A DNA stretch of 12,780 nt from Dysgonamonadaceae bacterium (GTDB lineage Bacteria; Bacteroidota; Bacteroidia; Bacteroidales; Azobacteroidaceae). The stretch is taken from the NCBI GenBank assembly GCA_031260235.1, contig JAIRKG010000105.1, forward strand, positions 1 through 12,780, written 5' to 3'. Numbering within the stretch: the stretch's first letter is position 1; the number at the start of each line of letters is the position of its first letter. Below are positions 5,703 to 12,780 of this stretch, one piece after another. The notes under the pieces were generated by a model, which saw nothing but the letters and a program-made list of their open reading frames with translations, ran no database searches and was not told the origin of the DNA. The position numbers and the translations under genes are program-made.

Positions 5703-6395
5703 TTACCCCAATCTACTTATTTTATGTAACTTGTCTTCATCAAGCACTTTAATTTTCCGCCCATCCAAAGCAATCACCTTTTCGGAAGCGAAAATAGATA
5801 AAGTGCGGATAGCGTTGGAAGTAGTCATGTTGGAGAGATTGGCGAGGTCTTCCCGCGAGAGGTAGATATTAATTGTGTTATCGTCTTCCAGTCCGTAGCT
5901 GTCGATCAGGAAAATCAATGATTCGGCAAGGCGTCCGCGAATATGCTTTTGGGTAAGGTTTACCGTTCGTGCTTTCGTAATGCCTAAATCAACGGATAAT
6001 TGGTGAATAAAGAATTTGCAAAGGTTAAAATTTTCCCGAAGAATATCGTTCACCACTGTCATTGGAACCAAGCAGACGCTCGACGGCTCAAAAGCGGCAG
6101 CGGCAGTCAGGTAGTTTTCTTTGGCAAAATAAGCACGGTAAGCAAAATACTGAATAGGTTTGATGATGCGGATTATTTGGCTATGGCCGATTCCTTCCTT
6201 ATAAATTTTCACTTTCCCTTTGAGCAGGCACATCAAATTTTGGGGTTTATCGCCTTCGGAATAGATTTTTTGATTCTTTTTAAAATACTGAATATGCGCA
6301 TTGTGCCGCAACAATTCGCGTTCCTGTTTACTTAACAAGCGCCAAACCTCCGACAGGCTACGTGAGAAATCTAAAAAATCATTATCTTCATCCAT
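5703..6395 (-). CDS. Crp/Fnr-family transcriptional regulator, 230 aa
   Basis: The N-terminal part (about residues 20-135) has the cyclic-nucleotide-binding-like beta roll: KIYSEGDKPQNLMCLLKGKVKIY followed by IIKPIQYFAYRAYF. The C-terminal part (about 150-225) has the Crp-type winged helix, with recognition region LSREDLANLSNMTTSNAIRT and the wing ...EKVIALDGRKIKVLD. The residues that bind cAMP in E. coli Crp (the GE...RSA segment) are not recognisable, and there is no N-terminal Cys cluster as in Fnr. It is therefore probably neither a cAMP nor an iron-sulfur sensor; its signal is unknown. It converges on kdsC with only 3 bp between the two stop codons. A short inverted repeat over its own -7 element may be an autoregulatory site. 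Confidence 0.88.
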   Translation of the reverse strand: MDEDNDFLDFSRSLSEVWRLLSKQERELLRHNAHIQYFKKNQKIYSEGDKPQNLMCLLKGKVKIYKEGIGHSQIIRIIKPIQYFAYRAYFAKENYLTAAAAFEPSSVCLVPMTVVNDILRENFNLCKFFIHQLSVDLGITKARTVNLTQKHIRGRLAESLIFLIDSYGLEDDNTINIYLSREDLANLSNMTTSNAIRTLSIFASEKVIALDGRKIKVLDEDKLHKISRLG

Positions 6396-6414
6396 CTGTG
6401 TTATAGAACTTTGT

Positions 6415-6431
6415 TTTGTGATACAAACATA
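6415..6431 (-). promoter_or_regulatory. Promoter -7 element and overlapping palindrome of the Crp/Fnr-family gene
   Basis: On the - strand TATGTTTG (6431-6424) is a perfect TAnnTTTG, 28 bp upstream of the ATG. No good -33 TTTG is seen. A perfect inverted repeat TTTGT-GAT-ACAAA (6415-6427) overlaps it, placed where a bound regulator would block transcription. The operator role is inference. Confidence 0.4.
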
Positions 6432-6508
6432 ATGATTTTTTTTGAGTTTAATGGAATCTCTTCTTATTTCGCCGTTTTTAGCATTAAATCAGTGAAAAAT
6501 AATTATTC

Positions 6509-6570
6509 TTTTTTTAAATAGGGTCGTCCTTTTCTCGAAAGAGATTGTCCTTTTTTAAATAGGGTTGTCT
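6509..6570. repeat. Direct repeat, 41-bp offset, spanning the 3' end of the ATPase-Wzi fusion gene
   Basis: A block TTTTTTTAAATAGGGTCGTC (6509-6528) recurs almost exactly as TTTTTTAAATAGGGTTGTC (6551-6569). The second block contains the stop codon and last codons of the fusion gene (RDNPI). A small stem-loop (TCTC-GAAA-GAGA, 6533-6544) lies between them. No convincing terminator was seen here. Confidence 0.65.
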
Positions 6571-8021
6571 CTATTGTTCCAAGAAAAAGTCCCTGCCTTA
6601 CTAACCTTCACTGTTCCCCCAAAATTGTTTCCATACAAATCTCCCGTATCAAACGCAAGTTGAACGCCGATTTTCCAGCCCCGCCACTTCGCAGGCTCGT
6701 AGCTACATTCCAGCAACGAAGAAAGGTTGTTTTGTTTTTTGGAGAAAGGAGCATTCATCCGCCCCCAAGCCTGCATTTGCGTAAGAAGCAAGCGGTAGGA
6801 CAAGTCGGGCGCGAGATTTCCGTTCATCCCCAAATGGACGGCTTTCAGGCGGTTGTTCTTAAATTCAAGTGAGCCGTCGTTGTTATATTCGGGAGAAGTT
6901 AGCAGGGGATTTCCCAGGGCTCTTCCGTAATATGCCCAGCCGCAGGTGTAATAGAAATGGTTGTAGTAATTATCATTCCCGCCGCCGCGGTAGTTTCGTC
7001 CGTCGCCGTGGTTATAATCCAGAAAGTGCATTGGTCCACTTTGGTTCGTGGTGTTTATGGCTTCCAAAACTATTTTTTTCAGACAGGGGAGATGAACAAA
7101 TGCGACGCTTCCGCCCCAAATGCCGTCTCGCCAGTTGGCAAATTCCAATCCTGAATTGTCGTCGTAAAGATGATGTTTGTATAGCGAAGCGTGGAAATTA
7201 TCCGTTTTATATTCAAACAGAAAATTTATTGTTCCCAAATGGTTACCCAACCGGTTAATTTGGTCGCCTGTCATAGCGTTGTCTCCGCCATGTCCTCCAA
7301 ATGCGACGAGGAGAAAATCTTTGAACGATTCGGGCAGTTGTCCGAAATCATCAACGGAAGTCCACCCGCCCCACTGTACGGCGTGGTCTAATCCGGCAGT
7401 GAACGACAGCGGAAACTTTTCTTCCGGATCCGCCCATTGCAGAAACAGGAATTTGCGATGCCACAGGATGTCGATTGTATAGTTAGTCGTTGCATTTTTA
7501 ATATAGTCGCCGTCCATTGATTTGCCAACGGAGAAGTCGGCTTTGAATTTCATAATCCCCTTTGTATATGGAACATTTGTATATTCCGAAAAACCTGCGC
7601 TTATTGCCGGAATGGGACGTGCATTGGCAGACAGAGCCATATCTCCCGAACTTAAATTTTTATCTAAAATAGAATGATAACGTTCCTTTGCGCCAACGGT
7701 CAAGTGTATATTTTGAAAGGAAAGTTCGGTATATAACTGTTGTACCCAAAACGACGAAGAATGTTTCGCAGCCGCAACCAAATCGACTCCGGTTTCCAAT
7801 CGAAAGTTTTTATTCAAAGCCTGTTTCCATATCAAATTGCCTCTGACATAACCGTTATTGGGTTTCAACGGAACGACGCCATTGGTATTGCTAACTATCC
7901 AAAAAGGGCTATAATTTCCCACATTTGCAGAAGTAAACGCTTCCGCGCGGTAGTTGAGTTCCCCCTGCGCAAACGAAGCGAAAGGCAGCAAAAGCAACAG
8001 CCAGACAAAATGCTTTTTCAA
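6555..8021 (-). other. Wzi-family capsule assembly module inside the fusion, possible separate product from TTG at 8021
   Basis: Read from the TTG at 8021-8019, this segment would encode 488 residues, about the length of stand-alone Bacteroidetes 'capsule assembly Wzi family' proteins. It starts with its own signal peptide (KKHFVWLLLLLPFASFA, cleavage expected before QGELNYR). Family-like features are the opening YRAEAFTS...YSPFWIVSNTNG and many aromatic strands. E. coli Wzi is an outer-membrane lectin that anchors capsule to the cell surface; the role here is by homology. The C-terminal strand region ends GTFSW and is followed by seven extra residues (NNRDNPI) generated within a direct repeat. 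No obvious ribosome-binding site precedes the TTG, so independent translation is uncertain. Confidence 0.7.
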
Positions 8022-9995
8022 AAGCCGGAGACTGTTCAACACAACGCTCACGCTGCTCAAAGCCATCGCCCCACCCGCAATCATCGGATTGAGCAGGAAT
8101 CCGTTGACCGGATAAAGCGCTCCGGCGGCAATAGGAATCCCAATCATATTATAGATAAAAGCCCAAAACAAATTCCGGCGAATGGTCTTAACCGTACTGC
8201 AAGAGAGGCGTATTGCCGTGTTGATTTTCCTCAAATCGCCGGAAATAATCGTTACCGAAGCCGTTTCAACAGCAATATCGCTGCCTTTTCCCATTGCGAT
8301 ACTCACATCGGCTTGCGCCAAAGCCGCGCTGTCGTTAACGCCGTCGCCGACCATGCCTACAATTTTGCCTTTGCTCTGTTTATCTTTAATTATACGCAGT
8401 TTATCGGCAGGCAATACGCTTGAATAATAATGTTTGACGCCTGCCTGACGGGCAATCTCACGGGCGGAAGCCTCGCTGTCTCCGGTAGCCATAATGACTT
8501 CTATTCCTTTTGCCTGTAGTTGTTCGACGGCTTGACCGGAGGAAGGTTTTATTTTGTCGGACAGAGCGAAAAGTGCATAAACCTTTTCGGTAGAACCGAA
8601 AAGGACAATCGTATGATTTTCCTTTTCCCGTTCGCAAATCCATGTCACAACCGTTTCGTCAAAAGGAATATCCTTGAACAGCCGTGTATTTCCAACCAAA
8701 AACCGCTCTCCTCCAACGCTCGCTACAACACCTTCGCCGACTCGGTTTTCGACCGTCAGCGAACTTATCAAACCGGCTTCGCCGGCAATGGATCTAACTA
8801 TTGCTTCCGCCAAAGGATGATTCGACGCTTTTTCCATGCTGAAAAGAATATCCCGAAGCCGTTTGGTTTCGGGTATTAACCATTTCGAGCAGACGGTTGC
8901 GGGAAAACCTTCGGTGATTGTCCCTGTTTTGTCGAGGACTATTGTGTTCATTTTCCGCATCATTTCCAAACTTTCCGCGTCTTTAATCAAGACGCCAAGT
9001 TCCGCACCTTTCCCCATTCCGGCAATAATGGCAGCAGGCGTTGCCAGTCCCAATGCGCAGGGACAGGCGATAATCAACACCGTAACGAAAGCCTGAAGCG
9101 CATGAACAAAAGCGTTTTCTCCCCCAAACGCCAGCCACAGGCAAGATGCAAGGATGGCAATCCCCACAACCACCGGAACAAATATCCTCGCAACCTTGTC
9201 GACAATCTTCTGTACCGGCGCTTTGGAATTTTGCGCCTCAGTCGTCAATCGGATAATTTGCGCCAGCAGCGTTTCGCTTCCCACTTTCACGGCGCGGAAA
9301 CTGAAATTGCCGTTTTGATTGACCGTTCCGGCAAAAACCGTATCGTTTACGGACTTTTCTACCGGCGCAGGCTCGCCGGAAATCATGCTTTCATCAATAA
9401 AAACATAGCCTTCGGTAATAATGCCGTCTACCGGAACTTTTTCGCCTGCTCTCACAAACAGCGTGTCGCCCTCCTGTATGTCTTCAATCGGAATTTCTTC
9501 CCACACGCCGGAGCGAACAAGCGTGGCGGTTTTGGCTTGCAAGCCGATTAACTTTGTCACCGATGCGGCAGTTTTCTGTTTAGCCCTTTCTTCCAGTAAC
9601 ATGCCCAACAAAACAAAAGTGATAATAACGGCAGATGTTTCAAAATATAATCCGTTATGCAAACCATATTCAGGGAAAAACAAGCCGGCGCAACTGAATA
9701 ACCATGCGGTTGCTACGCTGATTGCAACCAGCGTATCCATGTTCATTGAGCGGTGTTTCGCTTGACTGTATGCTCCGGTGAAAAAATCCCTGCCGCAAAC
9801 AAAAACCACAGGAATGGAAAGAATGAAACTTGCATAGCCCGCCCACGCAAAGTGCATCAGCGGGGTCATGGAAAGGATTACGATACAGGAGGAAAGCAGG
9901 GCGGACAAGACTACGCGCCGTTTCATACGGCGTTTCGACAGGGCTGCGGCGCAACAGGGGCAAATTATTTCAGGAGCGGGAGCGTTTGTGTTCAT
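6555..9995 (-). CDS. copA: In-frame fusion: Cu(I)-type P1B ATPase (CopA) + Wzi-like capsule assembly protein, 1146 aa
   Basis: Residues 1-658 form a full P1B ATPase that exports Cu(I) across the inner membrane. It has a short Cys-rich N-terminus (CPCC near residue 13) instead of an HMA domain, SGE at 206-208, the CPC metal site (Cys311-Pro-Cys313), phosphorylated Asp355 in DKTGT, the HP motif (His393) and GDGVND (Asp551). The transmembrane Cu(I) signatures N608...Tyr615-Asn616 and MALSS (644-648) are both present. The normal CopA C-terminus (SVSVVLNSLRLLKK) then runs without a stop into HFVWLLLLLPFASFAQG, a signal peptide, and a complete Wzi-like barrel (residues 677-1146). The codons across the join read cleanly (TTG AAA AAG CAT TTT at 8021-8007). 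It could be a real fusion, a processed polyprotein, or an artefact hiding a lost stop. Confidence 0.85.
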   Translation of the reverse strand: MNTNAPAPEIICPCCAAALSKRRMKRRVVLSALLSSCIVILSMTPLMHFAWAGYASFILSIPVVFVCGRDFFTGAYSQAKHRSMNMDTLVAISVATAWLFSCAGLFFPEYGLHNGLYFETSAVIITFVLLGMLLEERAKQKTAASVTKLIGLQAKTATLVRSGVWEEIPIEDIQEGDTLFVRAGEKVPVDGIITEGYVFIDESMISGEPAPVEKSVNDTVFAGTVNQNGNFSFRAVKVGSETLLAQIIRLTTEAQNSKAPVQKIVDKVARIFVPVVVGIAILASCLWLAFGGENAFVHALQAFVTVLIIACPCALGLATPAAIIAGMGKGAELGVLIKDAESLEMMRKMNTIVLDKTGTITEGFPATVCSKWLIPETKRLRDILFSMEKASNHPLAEAIVRSIAGEAGLISSLTVENRVGEGVVASVGGERFLVGNTRLFKDIPFDETVVTWICEREKENHTIVLFGSTEKVYALFALSDKIKPSSGQAVEQLQAKGIEVIMATGDSEASAREIARQAGVKHYYSSVLPADKLRIIKDKQSKGKIVGMVGDGVNDSAALAQADVSIAMGKGSDIAVETASVTIISGDLRKINTAIRLSCSTVKTIRRNLFWAFIYNMIGIPIAAGALYPVNGFLLNPMIAGGAMALSSVSVVLNSLRLLKKHFVWLLLLLPFASFAQGELNYRAEAFTSANVGNYSPFWIVSNTNGVVPLKPNNGYVRGNLIWKQALNKNFRLETGVDLVAAAKHSSSFWVQQLYTELSFQNIHLTVGAKERYHSILDKNLSSGDMALSANARPIPAISAGFSEYTNVPYTKGIMKFKADFSVGKSMDGDYIKNATTNYTIDILWHRKFLFLQWADPEEKFPLSFTAGLDHAVQWGGWTSVDDFGQLPESFKDFLLVAFGGHGGDNAMTGDQINRLGNHLGTINFLFEYKTDNFHASLYKHHLYDDNSGLEFANWRDGIWGGSVAFVHLPCLKKIVLEAINTTNQSGPMHFLDYNHGDGRNYRGGGNDNYYNHFYYTCGWAYYGRALGNPLLTSPEYNNDGSLEFKNNRLKAVHLGMNGNLAPDLSYRLLLTQMQAWGRMNAPFSKKQNNLSSLLECSYEPAKWRGWKIGVQLAFDTGDLYGNNFGGTVKVSKAGTFSWNNRDNPI

Positions 9996-10034
9996 ATTTC
10001 AATTCATTGGTATAATTGTTTATAAATTTAAGCA

Positions 10035-10066
10035 CAAAAGTAATAAATATTTAAGGGAAATGCTAA
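10035..10066 (-). promoter_or_regulatory. copA: Promoter of the CopA-Wzi fusion gene
   Basis: On the - strand TACTTTTG (10042-10035) is a perfect TAnnTTTG. TTAG (10066-10063), one mismatch from TTTG, lies exactly 20 bp upstream. The predicted start is near 10028, giving a leader of about 33 nt. No copper-regulator box was recognised. Confidence 0.55.
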
Positions 10067-10092
10067 CGCAGCCTGCCTTTGCAACCCCGCCC

Positions 10093-10115
10093 CGTCATTG
10101 CGAGCGAAGCAATCC
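10093..10115. repeat. Dispersed repeat half-element, copy B1
   Basis: CGTCATTGCGAG directly followed by CGAAGCAATCC. It is a left-arm type unit, nearly the reverse complement of copy A2, with almost no internal hairpin. Confidence 0.7.
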
Positions 10116-10140
10116 ATTTCTTTCGACACTGCAAACTCCC

Positions 10141-10175
10141 CTCTACGGTCTGGAGCGTAGAGCGAAGTAACCCGG
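10141..10175. repeat. Decayed dispersed-repeat unit with a 7-bp inverted repeat
   Basis: CTCTACG (10141-10147) is inverted as CGTAGAG (10156-10162) and followed by CGAAGTAACCCGG, a mutated form of the GAAGCAATCC end. It lies between copies B1 and B2. Confidence 0.45.
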
Positions 10176-10186
10176 AAGGCAGCGGT

Positions 10187-10267
10187 CGTCATTGCGAGGA
10201 CGAAGTCCGAAGCAATCCAGGAAAAAAAGAAATGGATTGCCACGCCGCTACGCGGCTCGCAATGACG
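10187..10267. repeat. Dispersed composite inverted repeat, copy B2 (best preserved)
   Basis: This 81-bp element has a left arm CGTCATTGCGAG-GACGAAGTCC-GAAGCAATCC, a purine spacer, and an inverted right arm TGGATTGCC...CTCGCAATGACG. Each arm contains its own smaller palindrome (GGACGAAGTCC and CCGCTACGCGG), so the whole can fold as nested hairpins. It is 56/60 identical to copy A1 over the shared part. Confidence 0.85.
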
Positions 10268-10274
10268 GGGTGGC

Positions 10275-10309
10275 TGGATTGCCGCGCTGCTTCGCGGCTC
10301 GCAATGACG
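10275..10309. repeat. Dispersed repeat half-element, copy B3
   Basis: TGGATTGCCGCG-CTGCTTCGCGG-CTCGCAATGACG is a right-arm unit eight bases after B2, differing from the B2 right arm at only a few positions. Confidence 0.75.
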
Positions 10310-10319
10310 TGTTCCTTTC

Positions 10320-10353
10320 TGGATTGCCACGCCGCAAGCGGCTCCGGGTGACG
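10320..10353. repeat. Dispersed repeat half-element, copy B4 (degenerate end)
   Basis: TGGATTGCCACGCCGC-AAGCGG-CTCCGGGTGACG keeps the beginning of the right-arm unit, while the usual CGCAATGACG end is altered to CCGGGTGACG. With B1-B3 it fills the roughly 400-bp gene-free stretch between the fusion gene and SusD; no coding region is seen there. Confidence 0.6.
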
Positions 10354-10382
10354 AGGCGAAGATAATTCCGAATATTTATTAC

Positions 10383-10416
10383 AAAAAAAGAGGCTGCCTC
10401 TTTATGAGACAGCCTC
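10383..10416 (-). terminator. Rho-independent terminator of the susCD operon
   Basis: Read on the - strand, GAGGCTGTCTC (10416-10406), loop ATAAA and GAGGCAGCCTC (10400-10390) form an 11-bp stem with one G-U pair, followed by seven T residues (10389-10383). It lies 27 bp after the susD stop. Confidence 0.92.
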
Positions 10417-10443
10417 CTTATCGCTTCCGACAATAAGCGGGAA

Positions 10444-12132
10444 TTAATTCCAGCCCGGATTTTGTACTAACTTTGTTCCTTTCGGATATGCGTCCATCTC
10501 TTTTCCCGGGATTGGCAACAACAGCATATGATTCTCCCAATCCCCCAAAGCGCCCTGTTTCGATTTTCCTTCCGGTTTGTTTGGAATGAATGCCTCAGAA
10601 AGCGGCTTCCAATCAAGCGTTCCTTTCACGCCGGTTGCCTGAGGATACAGGCGCGTGCGGCGAATGTCGTCCCATATCTTAAATTCAAGTGGAAATTCGT
10701 GGAAACGTTCGGTCAAAATTAACGCTCTCAAAGTATCGGTAGAAGAAACACTTTCTTGAATACTATCCAACCCGGCGCGATTCCGCACTTTATTGAGGTA
10801 CTCGCGCGTTTTGTTAGTAGTCTTCTGTTCTTTGGATAGTAAATGACCTTCGGCAGCAATCAACAACACTTCGGAATAGCGGATGATTGGGAGATTGTTA
10901 TTGCTGGGTCTTCCGCCAAGCAAAGCATCCTCATCAAACCATAGCCAGTTTCCGGCATTGTTTAAGGAAAAAGTGTCTTTTTGGTTGTGGACATATGTAC
11001 TAAAAAAGAATTGCTTTTCTTGCCCGCGAATATCACTCGTGTCATAACTGTTTAGCAGTAGCGAGTCCGGTAGATAGGCATTGTATAAAACATCTTTATG
11101 AGAAGGAAAAATGCCCCATTGATAAGCCTCAGTCTCGATTGAACGGAAAGCGTAATTATGTCCCATGTTATAATTCCTGTCGGTGTGATCATATTCTTTG
11201 GCATAAATGATTTCCTTTGACGTTTTAGATGTTTTAATAACATTGAACGCAGAATTTAAGCCTTCCCCTTTCGGTTCGAGGCCATATATTCCGCTTTTTT
11301 CCGCAACCGAAATAACACTGTCGGCTTGCGCGGCTGCTAAGGTATATTTGGTTGCATTGTTAACAGGATTTCCAGCCCATTGCAAATACGCCTGCGCCAA
11401 GACTGTTCGCGCCATTGCTTTTGTTGCATAACCATAACCGTAAAACGCTTTCTCAGGTAAAACGGCAATGGCATCAAGTAAGTCAGCCTCAATCTTTTCA
11501 TAAACCTCGGATGGGTTGGATTGTAACTTGTACATACTGTTGTCCGCAGTTGTGTATGGTTTGTCGACATACGGCACATAATTAAATTCTTTTACCAAGT
11601 GAAAGTAATTGTATGCGCGGAAGAATTTAGCCTGCGCAATAAAATTATCTCTTTCTTTTTCGGTCAATATTTTATTGTCTTTGTTTAATACAGTGTCATT
11701 GTACACTTTATCGACGCCTGCAATAACAAAATTGGCTTGTGAAACCCCCTTGTAAAGTTCACGCCATAGCTTGAGCGCTATACCATCAAACGACGCAATA
11801 TTAAAATTGCAATTTTCAGAGGCAGAGGTAAATGTTCTGTCTTTGCGTTTGTCAACAAATAGACCCGACATGATGCCGCCCCACATGGGCGCAGTAGGCG
11901 TCCAATCGCCGTCGACGTCCGTATCATACAATTTCGGAACCCCGACGAGATAAAGTCCGTTTACAGCCGATTCCACATCAGCCTTAGATTGCCAAAACTC
12001 ATCATACGGTCTTGTACTCTTCGGATCTTCTTTCAAAAAATCTTCACATGAGCTCATTAACAAAGAGATAGCAGCCATGCAAAAAACGGATAAATATAGC
12101 TTGTATATTTTCATTTGACTATTATTTTTCAT
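10444..12132 (-). CDS. RagB/SusD-family nutrient-uptake outer-membrane lipoprotein, 562 aa
   Basis: SusD-like proteins form a surface-exposed lid on a SusC TonB-dependent transporter and capture glycan or peptide ligands. The N-terminus has a lipoprotein signal ending LLMSSC (Cys29 from the first ATG), followed by the acidic EDFLKEDP typical of surface-exported Bacteroidetes lipoproteins. DEFWQSKADVESAVNGLY is the usual SusD N-domain segment. The C-terminal third has RYSEVLLIAAEGHL, YLNKVRNRAGL, LTERFHEFPLEFKIWDDIRR and the closing LLLPIPGKEMDA...QNPGWN, all characteristic. Two in-frame ATGs exist (12132 and 12114), each preceded by the same TCAA; the second gives a more typical 22-residue signal. 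The gene lies 12 bp after susC. The substrate cannot be told from sequence, as no glycosidase is nearby. Confidence 0.95.
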   Translation of the reverse strand: MKNNSQMKIYKLYLSVFCMAAISLLMSSCEDFLKEDPKSTRPYDEFWQSKADVESAVNGLYLVGVPKLYDTDVDGDWTPTAPMWGGIMSGLFVDKRKDRTFTSASENCNFNIASFDGIALKLWRELYKGVSQANFVIAGVDKVYNDTVLNKDNKILTEKERDNFIAQAKFFRAYNYFHLVKEFNYVPYVDKPYTTADNSMYKLQSNPSEVYEKIEADLLDAIAVLPEKAFYGYGYATKAMARTVLAQAYLQWAGNPVNNATKYTLAAAQADSVISVAEKSGIYGLEPKGEGLNSAFNVIKTSKTSKEIIYAKEYDHTDRNYNMGHNYAFRSIETEAYQWGIFPSHKDVLYNAYLPDSLLLNSYDTSDIRGQEKQFFFSTYVHNQKDTFSLNNAGNWLWFDEDALLGGRPSNNNLPIIRYSEVLLIAAEGHLLSKEQKTTNKTREYLNKVRNRAGLDSIQESVSSTDTLRALILTERFHEFPLEFKIWDDIRRTRLYPQATGVKGTLDWKPLSEAFIPNKPEGKSKQGALGDWENHMLLLPIPGKEMDAYPKGTKLVQNPGWN

Positions 12133-12144
12133 TTGATTTATAAA

Positions 12145-12780
12145 TTAAAAGGTGATATTCAGACCCAACGTAATTGTGCGCGGAGTTGGATAAACGAAGA
12201 ATTGGCGATTAGTTCCCCAATTACTGTCTACATGAGATGAAGCGCCCGGATCATAACCCAAATAATCAGCCGCAGTAAACAGGAAAGCATTATTCACATT
12301 GGCGTATAAACGCAATGCCGAAAGATTTGCTTTCGTTAGCGATTTGGGGCTGAACGTATAGCCTAACGATATCAGGTTAACGCGCAAATAAGAACCGTTT
12401 GCAACCCACGTGTCGTCTGCTTCGTTGTTTGCTCCCTGTCCGAAGTTATTCAATCGCACATCCTGCGACATGCCTTTTTCGAGCAGGTTTGTCAAGAAAC
12501 GCGCTTCGGTGGTATGGAAAAACTCCTGCATAACATCTCCTCCCAGCGAAAACTGCAAATCAATCGACAAATCAAATCCTTTGTAATGAAAAGCGTTAGC
12601 AAATCCGCCCATCCAATCGGGCAAGCCCTTACCAATGATTTCCGCCGCTTTATAAACAACCCTTTCGCCGACATTTGCAGGGATAATCATTGTGGCGTCG
12701 TCAGCCTGTATTATTTCTCCGTTGGCGGTTTCTATTTGATTATTGCCGCGATAAATACCAACACGTTTAGAGCCATAGAA
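12145..12780 (-). CDS. SusC/RagA-family TonB-linked outer-membrane protein, C-terminal 211 aa (5' end outside window)
   Basis: The frame is open from the right edge to the TAA at 12147-12145. The visible part is the last portion of the TonB-dependent barrel: WMGGFANAFHYKGFDLSIDL is the standard SusC segment for the late strands, followed by NGSYLRVNLISLGYTF, LSALRLYANVNNAFLFT and the closing YPTPRTITLGLNITF, ending in the aromatic residue needed for barrel insertion. With the SusD gene 12 bp downstream it forms a SusCD pair that imports large nutrients using TonB energy. The plug domain, carboxypeptidase-like N-terminal domain and promoter lie outside the window. Confidence 0.95.
   Translation of the reverse strand, partial: FYGSKRVGIYRGNNQIETANGEIIQADDATMIIPANVGERVVYKAAEIIGKGLPDWMGGFANAFHYKGFDLSIDLQFSLGGDVMQEFFHTTEARFLTNLLEKGMSQDVRLNNFGQGANNEADDTWVANGSYLRVNLISLGYTFSPKSLTKANLSALRLYANVNNAFLFTAADYLGYDPGASSHVDSNWGTNRQFFVYPTPRTITLGLNITF

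Noticed and set aside
7740..8423. A 227-codon frame on the + strand opposite the ATPase-Wzi gene
   Set aside because: It is antisense to a strongly supported coding region, is rich in Arg, Asn and Gln as expected for a shadow frame, and has no signal, domain or promoter.
10093..10353. Insertion sequence or transposase remnant
   Set aside because: No coding remnant of a transposase is seen; only short palindromic units with no long terminal repeats or target duplications that I can identify.

Overview
The window looks like a chromosomal segment from a member of the Bacteroidota, most likely order Bacteroidales. The evidence is a SusC/SusD pair, a lipoprotein and a signal-peptide outer-membrane barrel, a Bacteroidetes-type KdsC and Crp/Fnr protein, a Wzi-family capsule protein, A/T-rich leaders without strong Shine-Dalgarno sites, and several good matches to the Bacteroidetes promoter (TTTG at about -33, TAnnTTTG at about -7). 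The family and genus cannot be fixed from the sequence alone.

Left part (1-2266, + strand): the tail of one small protein gene is followed by a tandem paralogue encoding a lipoprotein, closed by a strong hairpin terminator. Next comes about 550 bp without genes, holding a 13-bp tandem repeat, a 21-bp tandem repeat and several copies of a dispersed 'GTCATTGCGAG...GCAATCC' palindromic repeat. An outer-membrane beta-barrel gene with its own promoter and terminator follows. A three-gene cassette on the - strand (2267-3253) encodes a DUF3990-type protein with ADP-ribosyltransferase-like motifs and two small acidic partners. It is tightly packed, has its own promoter and looks like an accessory toxin/antitoxin-like module.

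Middle part (3372-6395): queH (queuosine tRNA modification, -) diverges from a galK-kdsC operon (galactokinase and KDO-8-P phosphatase, +). The kdsC gene runs tail-to-tail into a Crp/Fnr-family regulator (-) with only 3 bp between the stops.

Right part (6555-12780, - strand): a 1146-residue open frame joins a complete Cu(I)-type P1B ATPase directly to a complete Wzi-like capsule-assembly barrel, including the barrel's signal peptide. There is no stop codon at the junction. This is the most unusual feature of the window. Upstream of it is a second cluster of the dispersed palindromic repeats, then a textbook terminator ending a SusC-SusD operon. SusD is complete, and the C-terminal 211 residues of SusC run off the right edge.

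The genes are mostly independent transcription units. Real functional links are galK-kdsC (sugar phosphate and envelope sugar metabolism), susC-susD (glycan import across the outer membrane), the DUF3990 cassette, and the forced co-expression of copper export and Wzi.
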